A stretch of 64,000 nucleotides of DNA from Narthecium ossifragum (GCA_963920575.1 OY986968.1:5945485-6009484); one strand, 5' to 3'. Positions 23,704-34,850 are shown, counted from the stretch's first letter. The notes: a model not told the origin generated them from the letters alone. Made by a program: numbers and translations.

Positions 23704-23863
23704 CATAGGTTAAAAACCTTCTAAAAGGATCTAGTCAAACACAATTATCAATCAGAGGCTGTGTGTACACACGCGGGTGTGAAATAAACCGACAAGGCGT
23801 AATTTACCAAATTGCCATTGTGGTCTACAACGATCCATAGGGGTAGAGGGATAGGTCCTCACA

Positions 23864-24671
23864 TCTCCTCTCTCTCTCTCTAGTGGAGAGTACGCGAGCT
23901 CCGATGCGGCGAATGCGCGAGGGTTCCTTGTTGCTGGCGGGGACGCTGGAAACCAGAGGGGGGCGCCGAGGAAGACCAAGGGTGGCGAGGAAGAACAGGG
24001 GAAGAGAGAGAGAGTGATCGCGCGCGGCGGTGGCGGAGAAGAGAAAGAGAGATCGCGTACGGCAGTTGTGCGGAAGACCAGGGGCGGTGGCGGAGATCAG
24101 AGGTGGCGCGACAACAAGGGGAGTGGCGGCGAAGAGCAGACGTTAGGGCATGGAAAAAAAAAGAGAAATGAGAGGGAATTTTTAGAGAGGGAGCTGCGCC
24201 TCGCATGGGAGTGGGTCCCGAAATGATGCTATGTCGCCGAAATGATGCTATGTCGGCGAAGTATCATTTCTTATTATCTTTCGACAAAGTAACATTTCTC
24301 TTTTCCTTTCGACCTTCTCAAGACCCCTTCCCTCACCCTAGATTTGACCACTCTCTGCCACCCGAATCTATCAATAGATATGGTCAGGCTGGCAAGCCGC
24401 CGCTCACTTCCACTTGTGAAAGGCTCCCATAAGGGGTTGTTTGGTATGAGAATAACTTTATTCCAGGTTAAGGGAGTTTATTCCTGGTTTCGAGGATAAC
24501 TTTGTAATGATTACTTGGAATAAGGAAAAAGTAGAGTGAAGAGTGGGAATAACTTTGTAATGATTACTTGAAATAAGAAAAGGTGTTTGGAGAATAAAGT
24601 GTGAAATAAGTAGTGGATTTTAGAATTTTTCCTTCCTTGATGGTTATTCCTGTTTGGTATTCCCATACTAA
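23864..24671. other. Host DNA right of the nested LTR block; no gene
   Basis: 23870-24130 repeats the GC-rich sequence at 17400-17600. 24290-24350 resembles 25740-25830 (ccttctcgagaccccttccc block). 24434-24668 has MITE-like ends (gttgtttggtatg and tgtttggtattccc), but no TSD pair was found. Confidence 0.5.
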
Positions 24672-25539
24672 GGGCCTGTTTGGTTGCTGAGAAATGAGCT
24701 GAAGTGAAGTGACTTCTGGGGAGTGGAGTGGAGTGAAGTGAAGTGAAGTGACTTATGGGGGTTTTTGAGTTCTGATGTTTGGTTGGTGTTTGAAGTGGGA
24801 TATAGTCACCCCAACTATTTAATATTTTAATAATGTCCTTATATTAAAATATTAAAATAATACTATTTTAGATGACGTGGACCAATCACGAGATGCCACG
24901 TGACATGTGGGATCCATTTATATTACTATTTTATTACAGTATGATATCATTAACATTATTTGCCACTTAAAATATTAAAATGAAAACATTAAAATAATAT
25001 TTTAATCTTACAATATTAATAATTTAATAACTTTTAAATTAAATTATTAGAAATAATATTATTTTGGATGACATGGACCAATCACGAGGTGCCACGTGAC
25101 ATGTGGGATCCATTTATATTACTATTTTATTACAATATGATATTATTAACATTATTTGCCACTTAAAATATTAAAATTAAAACATTAAAATAATATTTTA
25201 ATTTTAAAATATTAATAATTTAATAACTTTTAAATTAAATTATTAGAAATAATATTATTTTGGATGACGTGAACCAATCACGAGGTGACACGTGATATGT
25301 GACACCTACTTATATTAATATTTTATTACAGTATAATATTATTAATATTATTTTCCACTTCAAATGCTACTTCAAATGGCTTCACGCCAAAAAGACCTGA
25401 AGTCGAAATGAAAAGTGGCAACTTTGACTACAGTGACTTGGAAGTGAGGCTGAAGTGACTTCAACCCCACTTCCAAGCTACCAAACACCTGAAGTGGTGA
25501 AGTGACTCCAGCTTCACTTCATGCTAACCAAACAGGTCC
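24672..25539. mobile_element. PIF/Harbinger-type MITE 1 (TSD TAA)
   Basis: The left end is GGGCCTGTTTGGTTGC and the right end reads, inverted, GGACCTGTTTGGTTAGC. TAA lies on both sides (24669-24671 and 25540-25542). The interior has three tandem units of about 196 bp that include gatgacgtggaccaatcac and cacgtgacatgtgg (near 24869, 25065, 25260). No transposase. Confidence 0.88.
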
Positions 25540-26385
25540 TAAACGGAGCCTAAATCTTACCTGGACGTATAGACTGGTTCCCACGATCCTCTGATCGCTC
25601 ATCTACGGTTTCGGTGAATTCAAATGGGATCCAAAGACTTCTGATCTCGAGGCAGGGCTGCCATCTTCTACTTGATATTATAATATATTGCTCACGAATC
25701 GATAACTCTAGTCTTCCCGAGACCTCTGCAACTCTAACCCTAGCCTATCCCTTCTTCCTTTCGGCCTTCTCGAGACCCCTTCCCTAACCCTAGATTTGAC
25801 CACTCTCTGTAACAAATCCAAATTGAGATATGGCCGCTCCCTCTCACTTCTCCTCGAGACTCCTCACCCCAGACATGACCACTCCCTCAGAGAAATCTAG
25901 TCTGAGATCTAGCCGTTCACCCTCCCTTTTACCTTTCCTTGTCTTCTCTAATCTAGTCTGACCATATCGACGTTCCCGCTCTCAATCTTCCTCCTCTCTT
26001 CAACCCTCCTCCTCTCTTCAACAGATCTGGCAACGACCCTCCTCTCTTCAACAGATCTCGCCTTTGTCGCTCGCTCCTCTCACTACTCCTCGCGACTCCT
26101 CACCCCAGACATGACCACTCCACTCCCTGTGACAAATTTAGGCCGAGATCTAGCCGTTCACTCTCCCTTCTACCTTTCATATAGCACTTTGCCACTTTCG
26201 ATCTTTGAGACCCTCCTCTCTTTAACAGATCTGCGTATGATTGGGTGAATATCAGCAGAACAGGTACTCTTGATCCCTTCAACCTTTCAATAGCACTTTG
26301 ACGCTTTCGATCTTTGAGACCCTCATCGCTTTTAACAGATCTGCCTATAATTGTGTAAATAGCAGCAGAACAACCGCTCACTCTC
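25540..26385. other. Duplicated non-coding DNA upstream of the minisatellite
   Basis: Two local duplications are visible: cctcaccccagacatgaccactcc with flanks near 25865 and 26098, and the tagcactttg-ttcgatctttgagaccctc segment at about 26185 and 26289 (offset 104 bp). No coding potential recognised. Confidence 0.6.
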
Positions 26386-26569
26386 GCCAATGCGTCTCCG
26401 ATTGGGCTGCCAATGCGTCTCCGATTGGGCTCGCCAATGCGTCTCCGATTGGGCTCGCCAATGCGTCTCCGATTGGGCTCGCCAATGCGTCTCCGATTGG
26501 GCTCGCCAATGCGTCTCCGATTGGGCTCGCCAATGCGTCTCCGATTGGGCTCGCCAAGGCGTCTCCGAT
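26386..26569. repeat. 23-bp minisatellite, eight units
   Basis: The unit gccaatgcgtctccgattgg recurs every 23 bp from 26386 (26409, 26432, 26455, 26478, 26501, 26524, 26547). Only the last unit carries a visible change (caaggcg). Because 23 is not a multiple of 3, one unit shifts frame into the next and ORFs arise in all three frames; none needs to be real. Confidence 0.97.
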
Positions 26570-26658
26570 TGGGGTTTAGGGTTTTTCCCGACTAACCATA
26601 TATAAATCAACTCGGGGTTTTTCCCATTCTGGCGGCCACTTAAGTTTTTATCTTCATT

Positions 26659-26849
26659 ATGATTCTCCGCCTTGCCCGCCATGCCGCTAACCCCGCCATT
26701 CGCTGCGAAGGCAGCTCCCTCCGGCGGAGGCGCCTTTCTCCTGAACGGCGGAGGCGCCTCACTCCTGAACGGCGGAGGCGCCTCACTCCATCGCCGCGGA
26801 CCTCTCTACTGCACGGCGGAACCGCCGCCCTCAAGCACGGTCGCGCGCG
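26659..26849 (+). CDS. Possible first exon, arginine-rich N-terminus (unrecognised gene)
   Basis: ATG at 26659 opens MILRLARHAANPAIRCEG, followed by arginine-rich repeats encoded by a 27-bp unit (cggcggaggcgcct, three copies at 26716-26787). The exon could end at CGCGCGT before GTAAGT (26850-26855), a good splice donor. A candidate acceptor gtgcag lies at about 27036-27041, inside the left arm of the inverted repeat. Basic, Ser/Ala/Arg-rich starts like this are common in mitochondrial presequences, but I do not recognise the protein. Splicing to the acceptor would read only VLKTFMPQ before a stop. It may be a gene remnant or chance. Confidence 0.35.
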
Positions 26850-26961
26850 TGTAAGTTTGTCTGTATTTTGTTCCTTGTAGATGGACTGTTTCCTTGGCGT
26901 TTCATCTGTCAATCCCTAATTTCTGCCGTGCTTGTGCTTTAATTTGCTAGGCACCTTCTTT

Positions 26962-28579
26962 CACTGTTTTCACTTTTTTTTTTTTTTTTTGGGCATTCTT
27001 TTCATAATTTTTGAGTCTTGATGTTTGCTTATTTTGTGCAGGTTCTGAAAACCTTTATGCCTCAATAAATGTTTCATAGTCTTTTCTAGTTATACTTCTG
27101 ATAAGGATACTTCTTCTGAAGATCCCTCCTCTTCACTCGCAGAAAAGGGTTATTTATTGCCTAAATTTTATTTTAAATATTAATTTTCTCGCTATCAGGA
27201 ATGAAAAGAAAGGAGACGGGAAAGTTGAGATACAATCTTAAGAATAAGGTATTATTGTTTCAATCTTATATTTTTGATCATTGTTTCACTTTTATTTAGT
27301 TAGATTTTCATTTTTATTTAGTTAGATTTTTATTATTGTAGATTAAGCTGGCTGAGTCGTTTGTTATTTTATCAGGAAAGAGAACGTGTCATGGAAGCTG
27401 AAATCTTAGTACTGAAGGTTTTTCTACTGTTAGATTTAATTTTTTTTAGTTAGATTTTATTTCACTGATTAATTTTAAGTTATTTGAATTTTTTTACATT
27501 AGGAAAGATATGCTCGTTCAGAAGTTGTTATTTTGTCGCTAAATGTTTTATACATTATAGTTTGCTTTGATGTATATTTTTATTTAGTTAGATTCTCATT
27601 TCCTAACTGTTTTCATTACTGTAAATTTAGCTGATTGAGTCAGTCGTTTATTATTTTATCAGTAAAGAAAATCATGCCTTGGAAGCTGAACTCTTACTAA
27701 CTGAAGGTTTTTTTTTTCAGTATGTTCATATAGGGGGTCAACAAAGCTAACTATGCGATGAATTTCTTCAGCAGAGTTATCAATGGGCTTTGTTAACGCC
27801 CTATGTGGACATGCTGAAGAAAAACCTTCAGTTAGTAAGAGTTCAGTTTCAAGGCATGTTTTTTTTTCTAATAAAATAACAAATGACTGACTCAGTCAGT
27901 TAAATTTACAGTAATGAAAATAATTAGTAAATGAGAATATAACTAAATAAAAATATACATCAAAACAAAATATAATGTATAAAACCTTTAGCGACAAATT
28001 AACAGCTTCCGAATCAGCTCTGTTTCCTAATGTAAAAAGATTCAGATAACTTAAAATTAATCAGTGAAATAAAATCTAACTCAAAAAAATTAAATTTAAC
28101 AGTAGAAAAATCTTCAGTAGTAAGATTTCAGTTTTCATGGCACGTTCTCTTTCCTGATAAAATAACAAATGACTCAGTCAGTTTAATCTACAGTAATGAA
28201 AATCTAATTAAATAAAAATAAAAATAAAAATCTAACTAAATAAAAGTGAAACAATGGCCAAAAAATTTAAGATTGGAACAATAATACCTTCTCTTAAGAT
28301 TGTATCTCAAATTATGTTCCCGTCTCCTTTTCTTTCGTTCCTGATAGCGAGAAAATTAATATATAAAACAAAATTTAGGCAATAAATAACATAACTGGGC
28401 AAACCTCTTCTACGGGTGAAGAGGGATCTTCAGAAGAAGTATTTTTTATCAGAAGTACAACTAGAAAAGACTATGAAACGTTTGTTGAGGCATAGAGGTT
28501 TTCAGAACCTGCACAAAATAAGCAAACATCAAGACTCGAAAAATTATGGAAAGAACGCTAAAAAAAAGTGAAAATAGTG
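26962..28579. repeat. 1.6-kb near-perfect inverted repeat (foldback) with a 39-bp loop
   Basis: The left arm 26962-27747 pairs with the right arm 27787-28579; the spacer 27748-27786 is 39 bp. The outer ends are cactgttttcac and gtgaaaatagtg. Each arm contains intron/exon-like punctuation. On the plus strand, acceptor-like gtgcag and atcag precede purine-rich exon-like pieces (ggaatgaaaagaaaggagacg; ggaaagagaacgtg) that end before gtatt or gttttt. The pieces would encode a lysine/glutamate-rich stretch. This is an inverted duplication of a gene-like segment. A transcript would fold into a hairpin of about 790 bp. Confidence 0.9.
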
Positions 28580-29160
28580 CAGTGGTAGCTTTGTTGACGT
28601 TCTATGTTGACATGCTAAAGAAATTCGTCGCATAGGGTAGCAGACGTGGTGTTGAAAATCATTCCAACAAGGACCCCTTGGTCTTGTGTTCTGGGGGCGG
28701 AGTTTGAGGTGGGTTTTGTTGGTTAGTGTGAATTTTTACTTAGTGTCTGTTTATTTCTTTTATTTGGTTAGTGTGAATTTTTACTCGGTGTTTGTTTATT
28801 TCTATTCTTTACCTGCTACCTTTTATTGGTTTCCTAGCTTCAAAAATGCTATTATGATTGACCATTGGAATAGGATAAAATTTGTCTTGACTATAATATT
28901 AGGTAATGCTCTTTGCTATGCATGTGAAACCCGGGAGTCATTGGTTCTCAAATGCTAGGGAAAGTTTTGATATGTTGGAGGCAGTAAAATAATTGTAAAG
29001 AAGAAATTGCTATTAAGATGTGTTTGCAGTATTAGTTTGTTTCCTTTTTCCTATGATCAAACTTCAAGGAAAAATCAGACTCAAGTCATTCCTGCTCATT
29101 CGTGTGATTTCTGTTGCCAAAATGTATGGTTAGTTGCCCTTCAATAATTTTTTCGAGGCA
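28580..29160. other. AT-rich DNA; extra copy of the loop-side segment, otherwise nothing
   Basis: 28588-28635 repeats, in direct orientation, the gctttgtt-acatgct segment found at 27787-27815 at the loop end of the right arm. The rest shows no gene or element boundary. Confidence 0.5.
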
Positions 29161-30190
29161 TTAAGTGCATTTGTGGATTTATGTGCATGTGTGGATCTAA
29201 ACATCATCTATCAGATAATGAATCAATGGGTGATATGAAGTTTCCAACTCAGATCTATTTTGGGTTGTTTGTTCCCTTCTATTGGTATTATTTCTCAAGA
29301 AATTTATTTCACCGTGATCGCTAGGACTAAAGGTGTCCATAATGCCCAGTTGGCTTGGCCCGTAACGCGTCTGGTACAGACCCGCAAGTGCCCATGCTGT
29401 TACGGGTTCATCCGGGTCAAGTGTTTTGGATAAGGGTTCCTTTATCCATCACTTGGCCTGCCCCGGTTTGAGCTTTAAAGGCCACTCTCCCTCTCTCTCA
29501 GCTTCTTACCCTTCCTCTCTTGGCTTCTCGGTGAGGTGCCGTGGAGGTTTCCGCCAAGCTGTCCTTTGACATGGACGGGGCGGATGCCACATGGTTCCGC
29601 TCTCATCCATAATTTGTCCGGGGCGTTTAGGGCATTTGTGAATCTAAACATCATCCATCAGATTGTGAATCAATGGGTGGTATCAAGTTTCTAACTCAAA
29701 TCTTTTTTGGGTTGTTTGTTTCCTTATACAATTATTATTTCTCATGAATTTTATTTCTCCGTGACCACTACGACTAAGGGTGTCTAAAAAGCCCAATTGG
29801 TCCTGCTCGGGTCCGAACTGGACCTGCCAGTGCCGTAGCCCGGTCAGGCCTGGGTGTTGGTCATGCTAGAACGGGCTTATCCGGATTCAGTGCCGGACAA
29901 GGGTTTTTTTGTCCAAAACCCGGTCCGGCCTGACTCGGTTTGGGTCTTAAAGGCCACGCCTCTCTCTCTCTTAGCTTCTCGGTGAGGCGATGTAGTGTCG
30001 CGGGGGTGTTCGCCAAGCTTCCCTTGGACCTCGTTGGGGCGGATGCTCCGTCCTTGGTCTTCAAGTGGTGCAAGGCCGGATCAGGTGGAAGACTTCTTAG
30101 GCTTGGTCCGGTGCGGATGATTACTAGTGCCGGACTGGGTATTGTTTCCTACCTGACCTGGGATTGGGCTGACCCATTTGGACATCCTTC
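29160..30190. repeat. Tandem segmental duplication of about 450 bp with hAT-like ends
   Basis: The block aaacatcatc-atcag-tgaatcaatgggtg through gggttgtttgt to a ctaa-ggtgtc junction occurs at 29196-29350 and again at 29647-29800, offset about 446-450 bp. Both copies continue into a GC-rich hAT-like sequence (gcccagttgg or gcccaattgg). Confidence 0.8.
29774..30189. mobile_element. hAT-type non-autonomous element (imperfect 8-bp TSD)
   Basis: Starts CTAAGGGTGTC and ends GGACATCCTT. Flanks are CACTACGA (29766-29773) and CACTACCA (30190-30197), 7 of 8 matching. GC-rich cggtc/ggcctg content resembles the hAT element at 44377-45491. Confidence 0.65.
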
Positions 30191-30664
30191 ACTACCATGT
30201 CTTTTTAAGACATTGTTTCGAGACCATCAACGGGTGGGTGATAGTATTTTTAAAACTTATTATATTTTCTGGAGCACAACAGGTCTTTTTTTCAGATGTT
30301 TGAAAAAGAACTTTGATTTCTATGTTCTTGCCATTCAGATATAGCAAATTTCTTCGAAGTTGATCCTTACATTTGGCTTCGGTCCTTGATGTTTGACGTT
30401 TCAGTTGTGTCATTGTCAGTTTTCCATGACGTCGATGCCTTCCTAGAATAAGCTTAGCTTGATATTTTTCATTAATGAAACTGAAGATTGCACCTATTTA
30501 TATTGTGTTTTGTAAAGTACAGAAAGAATACCAATAAATCATAATTTGAACTATCAGTTATAGAACAATAAAATTCATATTGACTATGTAAATCATCTAA
30601 AACAATGTTATAAACAATGGCGAACTTTAAATGAATCTATTCTAAGACAACTATAGATGATGAA
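30190..30664. other. AT-rich DNA; nothing recognised
   Basis: No ORF with a known domain and no repeat structure was found between the hAT-type element and the small MITE. Confidence 0.5.
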
Positions 30665-30882
30665 GGGCGCGTTTGGCTACTGCGGTAGTAGTGGGAAGGT
30701 ATCTGTGCCCTCCCGCGGCGTCTTGGTATAATTTTGGGATGTCGAAATTGGAATCCACCTCTGTGTGGATTTCAATTTACGGAATCCGATCGGTATCCAC
30801 GCGGTGCCTAACAAGCAGATCCTGGTCATTGGAATTCGCGCGTCCTCAGATCCTGTGGGATTCGGGGCCCGCCAAATGCCCC
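30665..30882. mobile_element. Short MITE (TSD TGAA or TGA)
   Basis: The 218-bp element has ends GGGCGCGTTTGGC and GCCAAATGCCCC, with TGAA on both sides (30661-30664 and 30883-30886). TIR style resembles PIF/Harbinger MITEs; the exact TSD is ambiguous by one base. Confidence 0.75.
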
Positions 30883-31999
30883 TGAAGTGTATCCAGTGAG
30901 TGAATGGCTACGAAAAAATACCTATTTCTTGATTATTTCATCTGTACAAAAGATCAAGTAAAGATGAAATAAAAGAATAACAAAAGATATGTATACTTGA
31001 TTCTCATGTAGCTCTTAGGTAGCTGAAGTATAAGGGATTCTCTTGCTATGCATTGAAAGTACCAAAAAACTATAAGAACAAGTGCAACTCATCACAAAGA
31101 GATCCAAATCAAGGACGGTATGGACGTACGGTTACACGGTTACGTTGAATTTGGCAGCCCAAATGCGTCGAATTTTTTGTTTATTGATGTCAACCTTTCA
31201 CATTTACTTTTTGCATGTCTATACATAAGCCTTGTTTTTTTACATTTTTATACCGTTCGGTCAATGAAATGATCGAATAGCCTCCACTTTTCCTAAGGGC
31301 TTGTTTGGTTGCTCAGGACTAGATGGAGTGGAGTCATTTTCTGGAGTGCAGACTTTTGCAAAGTGAAGTCCTGTGAAGTGACATGTCAGTTTTTGCTGTT
31401 TGGTTGGTGCTGGAGTGGCGGCTGAGTTGGCTAACTTCTGGACTTTTTACTGTTTGGTTGGTGTTGGAGTGGAGGCTGAGTTTACTGACTTTTGGACTTG
31501 TTATTGTTTGATTGGTGCTGAAAGTGAGAGAAAATCATTAATTTTTTCACTAGGGGAGTTTAAATGCTTCAAAAAATGAATCTTAAATACATTTTAAAAG
31601 TATTTGGATGTGTTTTTATAATACGAAAAAATATTTAGTGAGAAAATCATTAATTTTTTCACTTTAATTAGTTTTATATAGTGGTTATTTTGGATAGATC
31701 TGAGTGTTTGTTCTTGATTGTTTCCTTAGATCTGATTGATGATGGTTACTTCATCACAATACATGCTTTCAATTAAAAAAAAAGAGAGTTTGTTTAAGCT
31801 GCGGATGAAGAAAAGCATCAGCATTGTGATGCTTATTCACTGGCATGGACATGTTAGCTAAGTTCAGATGAACCTCATTATTTTTCAAATTTTTTTTGGC
31901 AAATTCCCCTTTATATTTTTAACACATGAAACCTGTTCAAATTGATAAATAACACAGTCTTCGGCATTTAATACAAATAGAGGAATCAATACCCAGTAA

Positions 32000-33031
32000 C
32001 CTAGACAAGGCCATAAAAATCTATTGGAACTAAGCGCAATGTAAAAAACGCCAAAGCAGTAGTAACCATACAAATGAGCAAATCCTTAGGACCAAGACAA
32101 CATACATTCAATGGTGATGGTATAGGAATCACCTTTTGCTCAGATGATCCCCTAAAAACCACCTTTTGCTCAGATGATCCAGTGCCAAGTAACTCCCCAT
32201 CAACAAATACATTGGTGATGGTATAGGAATCCTTCTTCAAGCTCTTGATATCAACAGCCTTCCCATGCTTCTGACAGAGCTCATAGAGTGATGTCTCACG
32301 TAGAATATCTGGTGTGATAATTGGTTCCAGAATTCCCCTAAAAACCTCATTATGCGTAGAAAAGGATTAAGATCTAGATTTTAGCAAGATCTAGAGAATT
32401 GGCAGTAAATGGAGCAAAAAAAGAAAGAGAATCGACTTGAACTTGGAAATGCAGGCATAAACAAAATGAGCAAGAGTATGACCTTCCACATTATCTCCAG
32501 ATTGAAGGTGCAATCTACATAGATTGCGACAGCTATTTACAGCAACCACACTTTCCCAGCTTCCCCAAGATTCAAGAACCTACTAAACACCGATTCACAT
32601 AAAAAAGAACAGAGGGCTTGTTAGCTTTTATCATCTGATCGAGCTTGGGGGAATTGTGGCGGAGGAACCGATAGAGGTCGTGGCGGATGGCGACGCGGGC
32701 GAGCTTCTCTGTGCTAATGTTGGCAGCTCTGAGGACGGAGAGCGCGCCGGGGCCCATGCCGGGGTTGGTGAGGGCCAGAGAGAGGGTGGCGTCCCCCACG
32801 AACTCGAGGCGCTGGTAGGATGGGTGGTCCGGGTGGGAGGAGTGGGTGAGTGCCTCCTCGAGGAGCCGCCTGTCCCCGGTACCCCAGGAGCTTCTCCACC
32901 TCCACCGCAAAGGCCATCCATTGGTCCAACAAGCAGGAGGAAGACGACGGCGACGAGGGTAGGGCAGCGTCCACCACGATGCCCATGTCCAGCCCCATGG
33001 CGGCCGCCGATGTGCTCTTGAGGGTGCTCAT
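32000..33031 (-). pseudogene. Captured fragment of an RNase III-like (RTL) gene
   Basis: From ATG at 33031 the frame reads MSTLKSTSAAAMGLDMG and reaches DQWMAFAVEVEKLLGYR. A one-base frameshift near 32880 moves to RRLLEEALTHSS, the RNase III domain start. The signature QRLEFVGDAT follows (near 32810-32780), then RAANISTEKLARVAIRHDLYRFLRHN, ending about 32650. After an intron-like gap, 32340-32150 encodes a dsRNA-binding domain (TSLYELCQKHGKAVDIK, then FVDGELLGTGSSEQK). A 30-bp internal duplication follows, and the frame decays. Domain order RNase III then dsRBD, with plant-typical wording, points to an RNASE THREE-LIKE (RTL2-type) protein, a small-RNA pathway nuclease. Missing exons and the frameshift make this copy non-functional. 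Confidence 0.85.
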
Positions 33032-33044
33032 TCTTGGTTTTGTC

Positions 33045-33215
33045 CGAATAGCTACACTTCGGAGCTTTGTCCGAAACCTCCTCTCTTCCGCGGCTCTTCG
33101 GCCTTCCTCTGCGTATATAAATGGCGATCGAGGTCGACGGGGAGAGAGAGTTGGGATCTCAGGGCTTTGTCCGAATAGCTACGCTTCAGAGCTTTGTCTG
33201 AAACCCCCGAGAGAG
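33045..33215. repeat. Direct repeat upstream of the RTL fragment
   Basis: tttgtccgaatagcta-c-cttc-gagctttgt is present at about 33039 and 33165, offset about 126 bp, in what would be the 5' untranslated region. Confidence 0.75.
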
Positions 33216-33556
33216 CCGGCGGAGAGGAGATGGTGAGGAGAAGGAAACCCGGAGAGAGCCGGTGGAGAGGAGGTGAGGAGAAGAAAACTGCGCTCGTGAG
33301 TGTTTTCTAAACTATCGAGACTAATATGTCAACTGGGGGGGCTGGTTCGGTATTAATGAAATGGCCTCCCACTCTACTCAACCGACTCTGGCATTTTTTT
33401 TGCCAGAGTAAAATGCCTGAGTGAAGGCCTTTAGTTCACCCTTAGTCCACCCACTCCCTCCACTTATGGTCTAACCAAACAGCTCCAAGTGGAGGGAGTG
33501 TTGCTAGTCCAGTCACTCCAACCCCCACTTTTGGCAACCAAACAGCCCCTAAGCAT

Positions 33557-34850
33557 CATATATGCCATGCCATGAATTAACTGCTATGGGCATTAATGAC
33601 GCCTCCACATGGTAGCATGCTATAGGCCAATGGTTTTATTAAATCTAAAATAATAATACGGTGGTATTTGTCCGTGAGAAGACTGTTGTGCGCTCGCATT
33701 AAATATGTCGTTAACTACGTGTAGAAATTCGCGCGCTTAGTTAACCAATACGCATAAAACACTTACATCATACACATCATTTTCTACCCATGGTTACTAC
33801 TCTATGCGCGTAAAAAGTATGTTAATGTCGCACGAAAAGTGCATCATGCAAAAACCATGCATTGCTTCACCATCATCAACTCCCGTAAAAACTATGCATT
33901 GCTTCACCATCATCAACGACGAAATCGAAGGTGGTGGAAGTTATCGCGGAGTATTGTTTTCGTGTGATATTAGCAAATGTTTTTACGCATATTTTTTTGT
34001 TATGTTTATGCATTATAGTATTGTCCATCGTGAGCAGTTAAGGTGTTGTTTTGTGTATTTTTTATTGTTTTTATGCGCTTTTAAGATGTTTTCTATCGTG
34101 AGCAGTTAAATTATTTTTAGGTGTACTTATTGTTGTTTTTATGCGATACTAAGGTGTTTTTCACGCATACGAACTCACATAACCACAAATAGAAACACCT
34201 TGGAAAATATGTACACATAAAAACACCTTAACTGTTATGTGTTGTTAAAGTGTTTCTATGAGTGGTTATGCGGGTTCCTATGCGTGAATAGCACCTTAAC
34301 GCATAAAAACAACAATAAGTACGGATAAAAATACCATAACTGCTCCCGATGAAAACACCTTAAAAGCGCATATAAACAATAAAATATAGTCATACGCAAA
34401 AAAACACCTTAACTGTTTATGATGGACAACACTATATCAGCGTATAAGAATAACAAAAAGTGCGACATTATCATACTTTTTACGTGCGTATAGTGATAAC
34501 CACGCGTAGAAAATGATATATGCATATGAAGTTAGTGTTTTATGTATGTTTGTTAACTACGCGCGTGAATTTCTACGCGTAGTTAATGACGCATTTATTG
34601 CGAGCACACGACAGTCTTGTCACGGGCTGATACCGTCGTACGCTGTGACGAATCGCTGCTTGCCGCGTGGTGGGGATTTAGTACGATCCACATCATGTGG
34701 CGTGGCATGCATGTATGTCCGATAGAAAAATGTGAGGGTAGAATGGGAATTTTACTGGCCGAGGGGTATGAGATTGCAAAGAAACATGAAGGGTATCATA
34801 TCGCTAAAAAGGAACTATGAGGGTATCAGATGGCAAAAAATCCCAAACGC
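33557..34850. mobile_element. Foldback (long inverted repeat) element
   Basis: A left arm (about 33557-34202) and right arm (about 34248-34850) are imperfect inverted copies around a 45-bp centre. Matching pairs include ttttctaccc/gcgtagaaaa, gtcgcac/gtgcgac and acgcatac/tatgcgtg. The unit aaggtgttttt and gtgagcagttaa recur inside each arm. The outer right end gagggtatcagatggcaaaaaa also occurs, inverted, at 62940-63050, so this is a repeated family. Long arms suggest a Mutator-like or foldback element; the TSD was not resolved because the PIF-type element abuts the left end. Confidence 0.75.

Larger units (their letters stand above)
17834..23863 (-). mobile_element. Solo LTR, family X, copy B (outer; TSD TCTCC)
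   Basis: The left end is TGTCGCACC and the right end GTCCTCACA. TCTCC flanks both sides (17829-17833 and 23864-23868). Subtracting the inner insertion (17860-21555 plus one TSD) leaves about 2.33 kb, matching copy A and copy E. The right-hand part carries the rows of TGGATCGATCCA near the 5' end. The 3' end agrees closely with copy F at 59040-59212. Confidence 0.93.
31297..33549. mobile_element. PIF/Harbinger-type element carrying a host gene fragment (TSD TAA)
   Basis: The left end is GGGCTTGTTTGGTTGC; the right end reads, inverted, GGGGCTGTTTGGTTGC (14 of 16 matching). TAA lies at 31294-31296 and 33550-33552. Subterminal sequence is rich in gagtggag/ctccactc. The interior contains an RNase III-like gene fragment on the minus strand and no transposase. 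Left TIR, cargo and right TIR together make this a Pack-type element of 2253 bp. Confidence 0.85.

Noticed and set aside
24434..24668. Additional MITE left of MITE 1
   Set aside because: Ends are similar, but I could not find a matching TSD or clean inverted termini.
26386..26569. Regular short repeats resembling a CRISPR array
   Set aside because: Units are contiguous with no unique spacers; this is a minisatellite in plant DNA.
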